The position numbers and the translations under genes are program-made. This document shows, piece by piece, positions 10,990 to 20,506 of a stretch of 64,000 bases of DNA; the first letter of the stretch is position 1, and each line of letters begins with the position of its first letter. The DNA comes from Diphasiastrum complanatum (taxonomy: Eukaryota > Streptophyta > Lycopodiopsida > Lycopodiales > Lycopodiaceae): assembly GCA_029204225.1 (NCBI GenBank), contig CM055096.1, forward strand, positions 30,700,557 to 30,764,556, in the 5' to 3' direction. The notes beneath the pieces were generated by a model. That model had not been told where the DNA came from. It worked only from the letters and a program-made list of their open reading frames with translations, and ran no database searches.

Positions 10990-11165
10990 TCAAACAAACT
11001 ACAGAACTCCCTATGGCATAATTAGAAGCGTCTGTATGGACATGGAACTCTATGGTCCAAATAGGAGGTCGAAGGATTGGTGTAGTGACTAAGGCCTTCT
11101 TGAGTTTGTGAAAAGCCTCAGTGGCTCAACTATCTATTCTAATTGGATGGTCATCTGGTAGATCA
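10990..11165 (-). pseudogene. Gypsy-1: RT to RNase H junction scrap
   Basis: On the minus strand this reads EAFHKLKKALVTTPILRPP followed by FHVHTDASNYAIG, the classic Ty3/gypsy boundary between RT thumb and RNase H (TDAS..AIG). Stops flank it on both sides and no other domain of the element is seen nearby. A short dead fragment. Confidence 0.85.
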
Positions 11166-11370
11166 AACGAGCCAGCTTAGTTGCAATGCCCCATAAATAT
11201 GTATACTTCACATACAATTCCTAGTTCCTAGTTCCTAGTTCGGGCAATGCAAGTATTTTACATTGTTTGGTAGGATTTACTTGTTTGGAGACGACACTAG
11301 CATAAGCAAAGATCATGACTACACAAAACTTCTTTATAATATGAGTTAACACTTACAGATTTAATTTTCA

Positions 11371-12385
11371 GTGGTTCCAAAAGAGACCTCCGAACACCCA
11401 TCCGCAGGCAGATGGATGATCAGACGTCGTCATTTGGAACACAAAGGAGCGATGTCTGCACATCCCAATCCAAGATCTACTATGGACGTCACTTCTCGTT
11501 GGTTCAAAACAGAGGACCTCCGATCACCCATCCGAGATGGGTGATCAGATGTTGTCATTTGGAATACATAGGAGCAACGTCTGCACACCATCCCACTCCA
11601 GGATTTGCTATGGACGTCGCTCCTTGATGGTTCCAAAAGAGGACCTCCGAACATCCACCATCCGCCTGCAAATGGGCGATCAGACGTCGTCATTTAAAAC
11701 ACAGAGGAGCGATGTTTGCACATCTCACTCCACCCATCCGCAGATAGATGGGTGATCAGTTTGCACATGTCACTCCACCCATCCGCAGATAGATGGGTGA
11801 TCAGACGTCGTCATTTGGAACATAGAGGAGCGACGTCTGCACATTCCACTCCATGATTTGCTATGGATGTCATTCCTCATTGTTTTCAAGGGAGGACCTC
11901 CGAACACCCACCCGTCAGCAGATGGGTGATCAGATGTCGTCATTTGGAACACAGAGGAGCGACGTTTGCACATCCCACTCCAGGATCTTCTATGGACGTC
12001 GCTCCTTCCTGGTTCCAAAAGAGGACCTCCGAATATCCATTTGCAGGCATATGGGTGATCAGACGTCGTCATTTGAAACACAGAGAGCGACGTCTGCACA
12101 TCCCACTCCAAGATCTGCTATGGACGTCGCTCCTCGCTAGTTCCAAAAGAAGACCTCCGAACACCCATCCGCTAGTAGATGGGTGATCAGACATCGTCAT
12201 TTGGAACACATACGTCTACACATCCCACTCCAGGATCTGCTATGGAAGTCGCTCCTCGTTGATTCCAAAAGAGGACTTTCGAACACCCATCCGACGGTAG
12301 ATGGGTGATCAGACGTCGTCATTTGGAACACAAAGGAGCGACGTCTGCACATTTCACTCTAGGATCTGCTATGGACGTCGACATT
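11371..12385. repeat. Satellite array, about eight ~126-bp monomers
   Basis: Head-to-tail monomers, marked by the core CAG-A(C/T)GTCGTCATTTGG at 11421, 11546, 11681, 11802, 11931, 12060, 12188 and 12310 (spacings 121-135 bp). Each monomer also has a ggttccaaaagaggacctccgaaca-like part, a cccatccgcag..gatgggtgatcag inverted motif, and GACGTC boxes. A partial unit is duplicated at 11716-11801. Open frames across it repeat the same short peptides and are not genes. Confidence 0.93.
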
Positions 12386-13026
12386 AAGGACATTTGGGAA
12401 CAACGTTTGTCAATTGAAGAAATCATATATTGGTTTTATGTCAATGAATTTTCTCGGAAGATGGAGTGATTTCACCATATGTTGTTTGCATTCCTGCTTG
12501 CATTTTGGGAGTTGCTCACCAAGCTTGGTTCACGTTTGATTACATTTGCTTACCATCGTCGGCGTCGACGGATCGCCATCTCACAGCCAACAAGTCACCT
12601 AACAATACGAGCTCCCATACGCTCCTAAGTTCCTAACGTTCAAGAAATAGAAAGAGGATGAAAATTAGGCTCCATCAGAAACAATGCCTGCTGCATCTAT
12701 AGAGCAGGGTTTGTGTCCAGCTGGCCCTATGAGCTAGAATGATAAAGGACTAGTTTAGATAAACACGGCAAACCAAATTTCACCTGAACTTGCTGCACTG
12801 TCGTTAATCATAATAGTAAATCATAATTGGACCTTGCTGCAAAAGATTGTTGTTCTTATCTGGGTGCCTTTCGAAGAGTAAATGTATTAATTCGGTCTTC
12901 CTAGTCTAGCCTTCTAGTTGGACTTTACGGGCTAAACTTCTCCATGTACCACTCTAGAAAAGAATGTAACTAAGCTTTACTGCATTGATTTATGGCCTTG
13001 TGGTGGGTTTGGTCACGTTAGCCACT
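12386..13026. other. Non-coding gap between satellite and Gypsy-2
   Basis: No open frame or motif recognised. Being downstream of Gypsy-2 in that element's sense, it may contain a decayed gypsy 3' end, but I cannot define an LTR edge. Confidence 0.4.
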
Positions 13027-13820
13027 GATTTATATCCATGTATAAGCAAATTCAATCAAAGGAACGTACTCTTCCCACTGAGATTGCCTGTGAGACACAT
13101 ATGTTCTCAACATATCCTCCATAGTCTGATTAGTTCTCTCAGCTTGGCCATCTAATTCAGGATGATTAGTAAAACTAAAACTATGCGAGATTTCAAGCTT
13201 ATGGAATACAGATGACCAAAAGTGACATGCAAATTTAGGATCTCGATCAATAACTATATCACTTGGCAGTCCATAAAGCCTAAATAATCTTTCCACAAAG
13301 ATTTCAATAAATCTGAAGCCTTAGGAATTGACTTGACTACTATGAAAGTAGCTAACTTTGTCAACCTGTCCACCACAATCCAAATAGAATCATTTTGGCG
13401 TTGGGTCCTTGGAAGTCCAACCACAAAATCCATAGATTTACTTTCCCATCATTTCTAAGGGATATCTAGGGGATGTAACAACCCTCCAGTCTTTAAGCGT
13501 TCAGCTTTGGCTAACTGACAAGGTGTACATTTAACCACATAAGACTCAACAAATGGCTTGAGTTTTGGCCAATAATACTCTCTTCTGACCAAGTCTAGAG
13601 TCCTATGTATACCCGGATGGCCTGCACAGGGAACGTCGTGACACTCATAAAGAATTCTCTTCTTTATCTCATCATCCGTTGGTACACAACTTTTTCCATT
13701 CCGAAATAGTAAACCACCTCGGATAGAGAACTGTTCCGCTATCTTCTTATCATTTCTAGGAACCTGAGATCTTTGTGAGTAAATCTCTATTCCATTCTCA
13801 TTTTTTCCTATCTCCACCAT
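13027..13820 (-). pseudogene. Gypsy-2 integrase
   Basis: Minus-strand Ty3/gypsy integrase in two frames. 13820-13455 carries the zinc-binding H2C2 module (GHPGIHRTLDLV.REYYWP, then CTPCQLAKAERLKTGGLLHPL). 13296-13030 carries the core with [14 protein letters not shown] and the NHPELDGQAERTNQTMEDML segment holding the catalytic Glu. The link between them, which should hold the first catalytic Asp, is frame-shifted and has stops around 13300-13450. The C-terminal domain is absent. Confidence 0.92.
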
Positions 13821-13823
13821 CTT

Positions 13824-14905
13824 CTAGATGGGACCGAAATGAGAATCCGATTCACACCTCCCTCTCAGTGAAAGATATAGATCAGTGAAAATATGGGTGA
13901 ATGAAAGTTTATTTAATTCACCAATCTGACTAAGCACATCCACAACTTGGTTAGAGCTGTCCTTGACATATCGGATCTCATGATCAAATTCTTGCATAAG
14001 CTCAGCCCACATAAGCTCAGCCCAACGAGCTTTATGACCCCTCAGATCATTTTGATTACAAAAGTACTTTAGAGGCTATTGATCTGTATACACTATAAAC
14101 TGACTACCATAAAGGTAATGCCTCCAAGTTTTAAGTGCATGTATCACAACAAATATCTCCTTCTCCTGAGTTGTGTAATGCAACTGAGGCCCTGTGAGTT
14201 TTTTTAAATCGGCCTATCGTCCTGTAGAAGAACTACTCCTATCACCAAATTACTTGTGTCCATTCTCACGACGTAAGGTATATCAGGATTCACGATCTGT
14301 AAAACAGGAGCTGAAGCAACCATTTGCTTGACCTTCTCAATGCATTGGTTCAATTCATCATTCCACTCAATAGGCGGACTAGGTTGACCTCTCTTTTTCT
14401 TTTTATTAGCTCTGCCTTTAGTCAAATTATTTAAGGGTGTTGCTACCTTTGCATAATCTTCAATTGACTTACAAAAGAAAACTATAAAACCAAGAAAAGA
14501 TTTAACTTCTCTAACCATCTTTGGTATTGGCCACTCAAGCACTGTCTTGACCTTACTCTCGTCAATCTTCAACCACTACGGGTGATCTTATGACCGAGGT
14601 ACAACAACTCATGGTTAAAGAACTCACATTTAGATCCTTTAGCATACAGTTTCTCTCGTCTGAGAATATCTAAGACATTTTTAAGATGACTCAAATGCTC
14701 CTTAAGTGTCCTACGATAAATGAGAATGTCATCTAGAAATACAAATTCTTCCCTAGATAAGAACAAAAAATATCATTCATCGTTTGTTGGGACGTAGTTG
14801 GTGCATTCGTCAACCCAAAAGGAAGCACGAGAAATTCATAATGATTGAATCTCGTCTGAAAACCTATCTTTTGCACATCATTCGAATGAATCACCATGCA
14901 AGTGC
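13824..14905 (-). pseudogene. Gypsy-2 RT and RNase H, 5' truncated
   Basis: Upstream part of the same pol. From 14905 downwards it reads the late RT blocks (GFQTRFNHYEFLVLPFGLTNAP), the active-site segment VFLDDILIYR, YAKGSKCEFF, LGHKITRSG, the RT/RH linker (VREVKSFLGF) and RNase H (APVLQI, MDTSNLVIGVVL, later EIRYVKDSSNQVVDVLS). Several frame changes and stops occur. Nothing of gag, protease or early RT is present, and homology ends near 14905. Domain order RT-RH-INT supports Ty3/gypsy. Confidence 0.9.
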
Positions 14906-15106
14906 TCCTATGTCCAATTATAGGTCTAGGCCCTCATATGACTATTAATTACTTGTAACGACCACGTCCGGAATGATGTAGCATAACTAATAACCACATA
15001 CAACTGGAGTGACTGGCTATCCATGTCAGGAATTATTCTGATTCCCTTATATAGGACATGGACATAACAAGTAGCACAAATATTCTCTTAAATCCTAAAT
15101 ATCGAC

Positions 15107-15331
15107 TACAATGAGACTTTCACTCCTGTAGTCAAGCATTCCTCGATCAAAACACTCCAATCGTATGCTACTGCAGCCAATCTTGAGATACATCAATGCA
15201 ATGTACAAATAGCTTGTCTGAACGGAGTGTTCGAAGAAGACATATACATGATGTAACTAGAGGGTTATGTGCTCAACGCAAAGGCAAATCGTGTATATAA
15301 ACTCCATCAGACACTTTATGGCCTAAAACAA
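15107..15331 (+). pseudogene. Copia-4 RT fragment, left of Gypsy-3
   Basis: Plus-strand copia RT: ETFTPVVKHSSIKT, then IACLNGVFEEDIYM, a TAA stop, EGYV and YGLKQ. It is cut at the last motif by the Gypsy-3 LTR at 15332. Related sequence resumes at 29459 on the other side. The two halves flank the insertion and carry its target duplication (aacaa here, agcaa there). Confidence 0.88.
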
Positions 15332-16346
15332 TGTGGTGACCTAGTCATTATAGATTTCCACAAAATCAATGAATTACTAGTATAAAAGGTTTGATCGTTC
15401 CCCAAGAGAGAATAATCTCATCTTTTGCATGGTAAATGTATGTATGATGATAAACAGACTAGAGTGTATAAAGTTCATGATGAATACTACAGCGACATAA
15501 CTGGTTATCCAAAGATATATGGATAAATTGGCATCCAGGAACACCAATGATGAAACGATTTGGTCAAGGTCTGTAATTGTAAGAATAACTTTATCTTTCA
15601 GGCTCTTCAAGCATCAGGAAAACAGTCAAAACTGACAGCAACTAGCAGTTAGATTCATCAAGCAGAATCACATTAGCTAAAAGTTCTTCTTAATCAAACA
15701 CAGAGAATTAGTTTTTATCGCAGGAAGCAAACAAGACAGAGCCTCAATCAATCCCATTATCTGAACACATAGCTCATTCAGAGTTGAAGGAGTTTCTGCC
15801 AAAAGTTTTAACCGCTTCGGCTAATTCCCTGCGCACATTAGTCAGAATTATTACTTGCTGGTGTTGCCTGAAAATCCGTGTTAGAGTAACTGAAATTCAG
15901 TATAACTTAAGGAATGTGTGTGACGCAAACAGAACAGTATCACAATCAATCACAGATCATACAGAGTGTGTTCGCACAAATGATAAGAAGTAATTCTGTA
16001 AGAGATAACAGAAGGAAAGAATGTTCAAGCTATAAGAACTTGCTCTTCGCTCTCTATTGATACTCAGCTCTGCGTAAAAATGCGTATGTACAATGGCACG
16101 TAGTGCTATCCTTATAGGAATGTTCTTCAGCCTCAATGTCGCTTACGAACCGTCAAATGTTGGTTCTGAACTTCTATTGCATCTCTTTAGAACATCGCAA
16201 CTTCTACTCAAAATATGAATTTACAAAGTGCGAAATAGGCCTTTACATGTATTTAGGCACTATAGCACATTTTATATATATGGAAATTGAAATTTTTTTA
16301 CAATATATGACAAAATTTGGATAATGTGAGATCATAAGACTCCACA
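15332..16346 (-). repeat. Gypsy-3 3' LTR (left)
   Basis: 1015 bp, starting TGTGGTGACC and ending ACTCCACA. It matches 28437-29458 almost throughout, with scattered transitions and small indels, so insertion is not ancient. A short open frame (16136-16324) occurs in both LTRs but is just LTR sequence. Confidence 0.95.
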
Positions 16347-16357
16347 TATCCCCTTCC
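16347..16357 (-). other. Gypsy-3 polypurine tract
   Basis: The minus strand reads GGAAGGGGATA directly before the LTR start TGTGGAGTC. This is the expected plus-strand primer position and it fixes the minus orientation. Confidence 0.85.
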
Positions 16358-16481
16358 TCAGCTATGCAGCGGCTCGCAAACAATCTGATTTATGTCCTTC
16401 TTTGTCGCTTTCGGCTAGCTGGCTTGCTGTGGTAAATAGCCTTGGCTCGGACTTCATTCTCTTCATTCTCTTATTCCAATG

Positions 16482-17825
16482 TCAGTCCTTTTGTTGCCAA
16501 GAAATAGTTGTTCTTCTGGTTGTAGCCTTCTTGGAATGACAAATTTGGATAACCACCCATTCCTTGATTTCGGTCTGTGTTTCTTGATCTCTCAGGATCT
16601 GCCTGCAGATGGTATCCGTTTGGATGGCCTTTTTTGACAGAACTGGTGTTGGCTCATTTGTTTGCCTCTCCTGATCTTGTCCTTGCGCTGGTTCTTCTGC
16701 ATCAGAAATCTGCATTTGGCCTGATTGGAATTTGGCCTCTTCTAATTCTTCCTTCAACTTCTCATAAGCAATCATCTGCAGCTGCAGATATTGCATCTGG
16801 AAGGTCTGTATCATCCTCTCCTAGATTCCCTTCCATGCTACCATATTAATTCGGTACCTACCATGAGATACGCAGACACCGAGTGTGACTTCGGCGCTGA
16901 TTCGCCACAATATTGCCTCTTCGGCCTGTTTTTTGTATATTTGATTGCCTTTCTTTAACATTTATGCAGAATTCTGTAGTTGGGCAATTGATTCCTAAGC
17001 ACTGCTGAGTTCATTGCTCAGCTCCGCATTGCTACTTTGAAGAGTAGTTCAAACTCGTCTCTCCTCCTGCAAAGAAGCCTGCAGGGTCTGAAGTTGTTGT
17101 TTAAGCAGTATGTTCTCACTTTCGAAGGCGTTGGACTGCTCTTGCATTTCTTCCAACACTTCGAGCGTGGCATCCTGCCTTCCTTTCGCTTCTTCAAGCT
17201 TTGTATCTTTTCTGCTCAGCTCCGCATTAGCTGCTTCAAGCTCCTCATTTCCATAGGCCAAATCAGCCTTTGTTTCGCTTAGCTCTGTATCTTTTTGGGT
17301 GAGGTCTGCTCGAACTCTTTCATACTTGGACCCCAACTTCCTGGATACCTTCTCCAAGCTAGCAAGATGTTGAATAGCTGCCCGAGTATCTGGCAGTAGT
17401 GTTCCAAAAACCTTTTGATATAACTCGACATCGAGGATTGGTTCCTCGACGTCACTTTCTGGTCATCAGAAAGCTGCTCTGCTCCTTGTGGTTCTGGATC
17501 TTGTGGTATTTCAGTCTGATTATGCTCCTAATCAGCAGTGTCCTCCGCCTCCTCTTCCGCATTATTATTTTCTTCTTTGCTGGATAGTGGTGTGTACTGG
17601 GATGATGGCGAAGTCATCCTCACCGTGCTCCCTAGACTGGATGATGATAATGTGGCTGCCTTTGATGTTTGCATCTGGGCATCCAATTCAATTGATGGTG
17701 CTAGCTCTGGAAGTACTGGTGCAATCCTGATATCCTCCTGCACTGTCAACACACCAGCATGCATACATAAAATGCCCATCTGCTGACCCAGCCTGGAGAA
17801 CTGATTAACTTTTATTAATATACAG
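16482..17825 (-). pseudogene. Gypsy-3 3' ORF, acidic and coiled-coil part
   Basis: Continuation of the 3' ORF. 17779-17528 is in the same frame as the N-terminal domain, behind a single TAA at 17828, and ends in a Ser/Glu-rich acidic stretch. After a frameshift near 17370, the frame 17357-17049 is a strong heptad-type coiled coil (LTQKDTELSETKADL, ELEAANAELSRKD, LLKQQLQTLQASLQ). After more breaks, 16814-16482 adds a Gln/Glu-rich helical segment (YEKLKEELEEAK). It lies in element sense between integrase and PPT, where envelope-like or extra genes sit in some plant gypsy lineages. I see no signal peptide or membrane segment, so no support for an envelope. Confidence 0.65.
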
Positions 17826-17827
17826 AA

Positions 17828-18322
17828 TTACTTGAAAGCAATCTGTTCGAAGGCAATTTGTTCTCCATTTAAAGCTCTCAGCAAGTATCCCATATTGGTA
17901 TTTGAAATTGTGTACTCTTGCCCCGGTAAGAAAATAGAAACAAGAGCAAATCGAACGAAGCTCTTGAGATTGGGGTCTCTTATGTAAGAGAGTTTGTATC
18001 CCCGTTTCTCAAGATAAGCCTCTTCTTGAAAAGCTCCACTCTCCGCAATGAAATCTGGTTTAGTAACTGGCATACTGCCGTCCATAGGCAATCCCAAGGC
18101 ACGACAGTAAAACCCCTTGGTGATAACAATCTCTTGATTGTGGACGGTTGTGAAAATATGTCCTTCTTCTGTTTCGTCCAAATTGCGGATCAGCTCATAA
18201 CATAAATCAATAAGAATTACTGATGGATTGAATTGAAGAAGACCTTTAATTTGCGTTCGAACAGCTAGTGGTTGTAATATTGGTGTTACTGGCTTTGGGT
18301 GTGTTTTGAATACAATCGCCAT
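17828..18322 (-). pseudogene. Gypsy-3 3' ORF, N-terminal globular domain
   Basis: Open frame, most likely starting at the ATG at 18322 (MAIVFKTHPKP); an earlier Met exists at 18421. Blocks include LQFNPSVILIDLCYELIRNL, HNQEIVITKGFYCRALGLPM and YTISNTNMGYLLRAL. After the TAA at 17828 the same frame continues with FSRLGQQMGILCMHAGVL. The layout (strand-helix block, a fixed ..ITKGFY..ALGLP motif, a late L..HAGV motif) resembles the putative plant transposon protein domain found in plant retroelements. That assignment is from memory of the pattern and is tentative. Function unknown. Confidence 0.55.
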
Positions 18323-18439
18323 AGTGCTTGCAGATGTAAATGAGCGATGGCAGACAAGAGCTTGATCGCAACAATTCGCAATTCGGAGAGCAAGAGTGAT
18401 GGAAAGTGGTAGCGACAACAACTGAAGTGTTTGAGGTTT

Positions 18440-18925
18440 TAGGCATATTGATGGTATTTCGGCGGATTAGACTAATATTAAATGGAAGCGTGTCCTTCGT
18501 TTTGAAGGTACATACTCAATAATAAAGTGGCTAGTCCTAAAAACAAAAATAAATAAATAAATAAATAAACAAAATACATGAATGCTTCGCTTGGTAAATC
18601 AAAGTGAAAATTATTATGCGAAAAATGCGAAGGTGTCAAAAGGTAGAAAATCCCGAAAAATGTGAAAGTAAGTGTTGCAATTTTTGTATTTCTAAAATGG
18701 TAAATTTCAATGTAGTGTCGGGTTTTTTGCAAAGTATAAAATGTAGCGAAGGTCTCGGGTTTTCCGCAATACAAACAATGCAGCATGCTTCGGCATTTTC
18801 GTTAAAATGTAAACTAGTTTCGGCATTTTCGCTAATACTTCAGTAAAAAAAATAAAAAAAAACTAAAAAAAATAAAAAAAATAATTGAACAAAAAATGAC
18901 GGCCTTCAAAAATTGATGTATTGGA
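18440..18925. other. Gypsy-3 spacer between integrase and 3' ORF
   Basis: AT-rich spacer with (AATA)n at about 18548-18571, an A-rich run at 18844-18885, and recurring ttcggcattttcgct / gaaaaatgcgaag motifs at 18600-18840. No gene. Similar ttcgg/cccgaa motifs recur in the Copia-7 LTR at 40600-40780. Confidence 0.6.
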
Positions 18926-18929
18926 CATT

Positions 18930-19110
18930 AGTCATAGTAGCGCTTCACCCTTGAACCATTTACTCGAGTGTCAAGTAAATGTCCTTGAAGATCAGCTAAC
19001 TGAAGTGATCCATTATTAAAAACTTCTATAACTTTATACGGTCCCATCCATCTGGTATGTAATTTTTCAGGAAACAACATGTGTCTGTTATCATATAGAA
19101 AACAAGACCT
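18930..19110 (-). pseudogene. Gypsy-3 integrase C-terminal end
   Basis: On the minus strand: LYDNRHMLFPEKLHTRWMGP, then VIEVFNNGSLQLADLQG and VNGSRVKRYYD. This is the C-terminal part of plant gypsy integrases of the Athila/Tat type (LFPGKL.SRW.GPF). Upstream it meets Copia-5 RNase H abruptly at about 19108-19113, so the integrase core and zinc domain are lost. Confidence 0.85.
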
Positions 19111-20506
19111 CCTTGCATGTTGATGTCAAGGCCTTGTATTCGGATTCTATGGAAGATAGGGAGATGGTATCTTGTTTTTTGGAAAGCCATGATACTACTC
19201 CATCACATAGAAAGGTGGCAAAGACACTTGTTGATCTTCTATCCACTTTGTCATCTGCAAAATCCGAGTCACTATAGGCTCTTAAGCCAAGATTAGTTCC
19301 TCTATACAAAATACCAAAATTCTTAGTGAATGAAATGTATCTAAGAACTCTTTTGGCCATCTTCCAATGTGAAACTAGAGGACTTTGCATGAATTGGCTT
19401 AACTTTCCAACACTATAACTAAGATCAGGTCTAGTTATAGTTAGATAGATCAAGGAGCCAATAAGCCTTCTATATAATGTGATGTCCTCAAAGGATGCTT
19501 CATCACAACCAATAGATGCTTTTACATGTTGCTCCATTGGTGTCTCAATGCCTTTACAATTATTCATTCCAAATCTATCTAGGATGGATGTAGCATATTT
19601 AGATTGACAAATGAAGCTAAAATCACATCCTCTAATAACCTCTATTCCAAGAATTAAGCTCAATAGGCCGAGATCTACCATCTTAAACTCTTTTGCTAAA
19701 GCAATTTTTACATCTCTAATTCCATCTAGATCATTACCACTCAAGATAATGTCATCTACATACAAAACAAGAATAATGATCATGCCATCATGAAAACTTA
19801 TATACAATGATGGATCATAGGCACTCATTACAAAATTAATGGAAATGAGAAAAGAGTTTAGCCTAGAGTACCATGCTCTAGGTGCTTGCTTGAGCCCATA
19901 AAGGCTCTTCTTCAAAAAACACACCTTTCCTTCATGCTTTGCCTTGATGAAGCCCTCGGGTTGCCTCATGTAGATCTCTTCCTCCAAATAACCATTGAGG
20001 AATGCATTTGTGAAGTCAAGTTGGAATAGCTCCCAATTGAAGGTTGTAGCAAGACTAAGGATCAACCTGATAGTAACAAGCTTAGCCACAGGAGCAAAAG
20101 TCTCATCATAGTCAATGCCTTTGGTTTGTAAAAAACCTTTGGCAACAAGCCTAGCTTTATGCTTGCTTATTGATCCATCTTGATTATACTTCAATCTAAA
20201 CACCCACTTGTAATCAAGAGGTTTCTTCCCTTGAGGAAGATCCACAAGATCCCAAGTATGATTCTCAATAAGAGCATCATACTCTACTTGCATAGCATCC
20301 ATCCAACTTTTAGACTTACAAGCATATTCATAGCATGTTGGCTCATCTAACATTGAAGTAAGAAAGGTGTAAGATGTGAAAGATGATGAGCCTTCTCTTT
20401 GATCACCTTGACCATCATAGGTGAGCCTCAATGGCTCGGATCTTGCCCTTATAGATCTTCTTGGAGTTCTTGGAGTTCTTGCATCTTGAGGTGGATCCTC
20501 AAGTTC
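19110..20506 (-). CDS. Copia-5 RT and RNase H (truncated)
   Basis: In the same frame as the upstream 590-codon ORF, behind a single TAA at 20507-20509. It shows LDYKWVFRLKYNQDGSISKHKARLV, LDFTNAFLNGYLEEEIYM, SLYGLKQAPRAWYSRLN, the catalytic LYVDDIILSGN, LGIEV, TRPDLSYSVGKLSQF, then RNase H (ADDKVDRRSTS, SWLSKKQDTISLSSIESEY). The product would reverse transcribe element RNA. It stops within RNase H at KEVL, where Gypsy-3 begins. Apart from that cut the RT looks intact. Confidence 0.93.

Noticed and set aside
11371-12385. Satellite considered as a CRISPR-like array or tandem-repeat protein gene
   Set aside because: Whole ~126-bp monomers repeat, with no unique spacers of constant size. Frames exist on both strands with the same peptides and are broken between monomers, and the context is plant nuclear repeat DNA.
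16136-16324. 62-codon ORF repeated at 29248-29436
   Set aside because: It lies inside both Gypsy-3 LTRs and is conserved only because the LTRs are copies of each other.
17528-18322. Gypsy-3 3' ORF as a viral-type envelope gene
   Set aside because: No signal peptide, transmembrane helix or cleavage-like motif is visible. Coiled coil alone is not enough.
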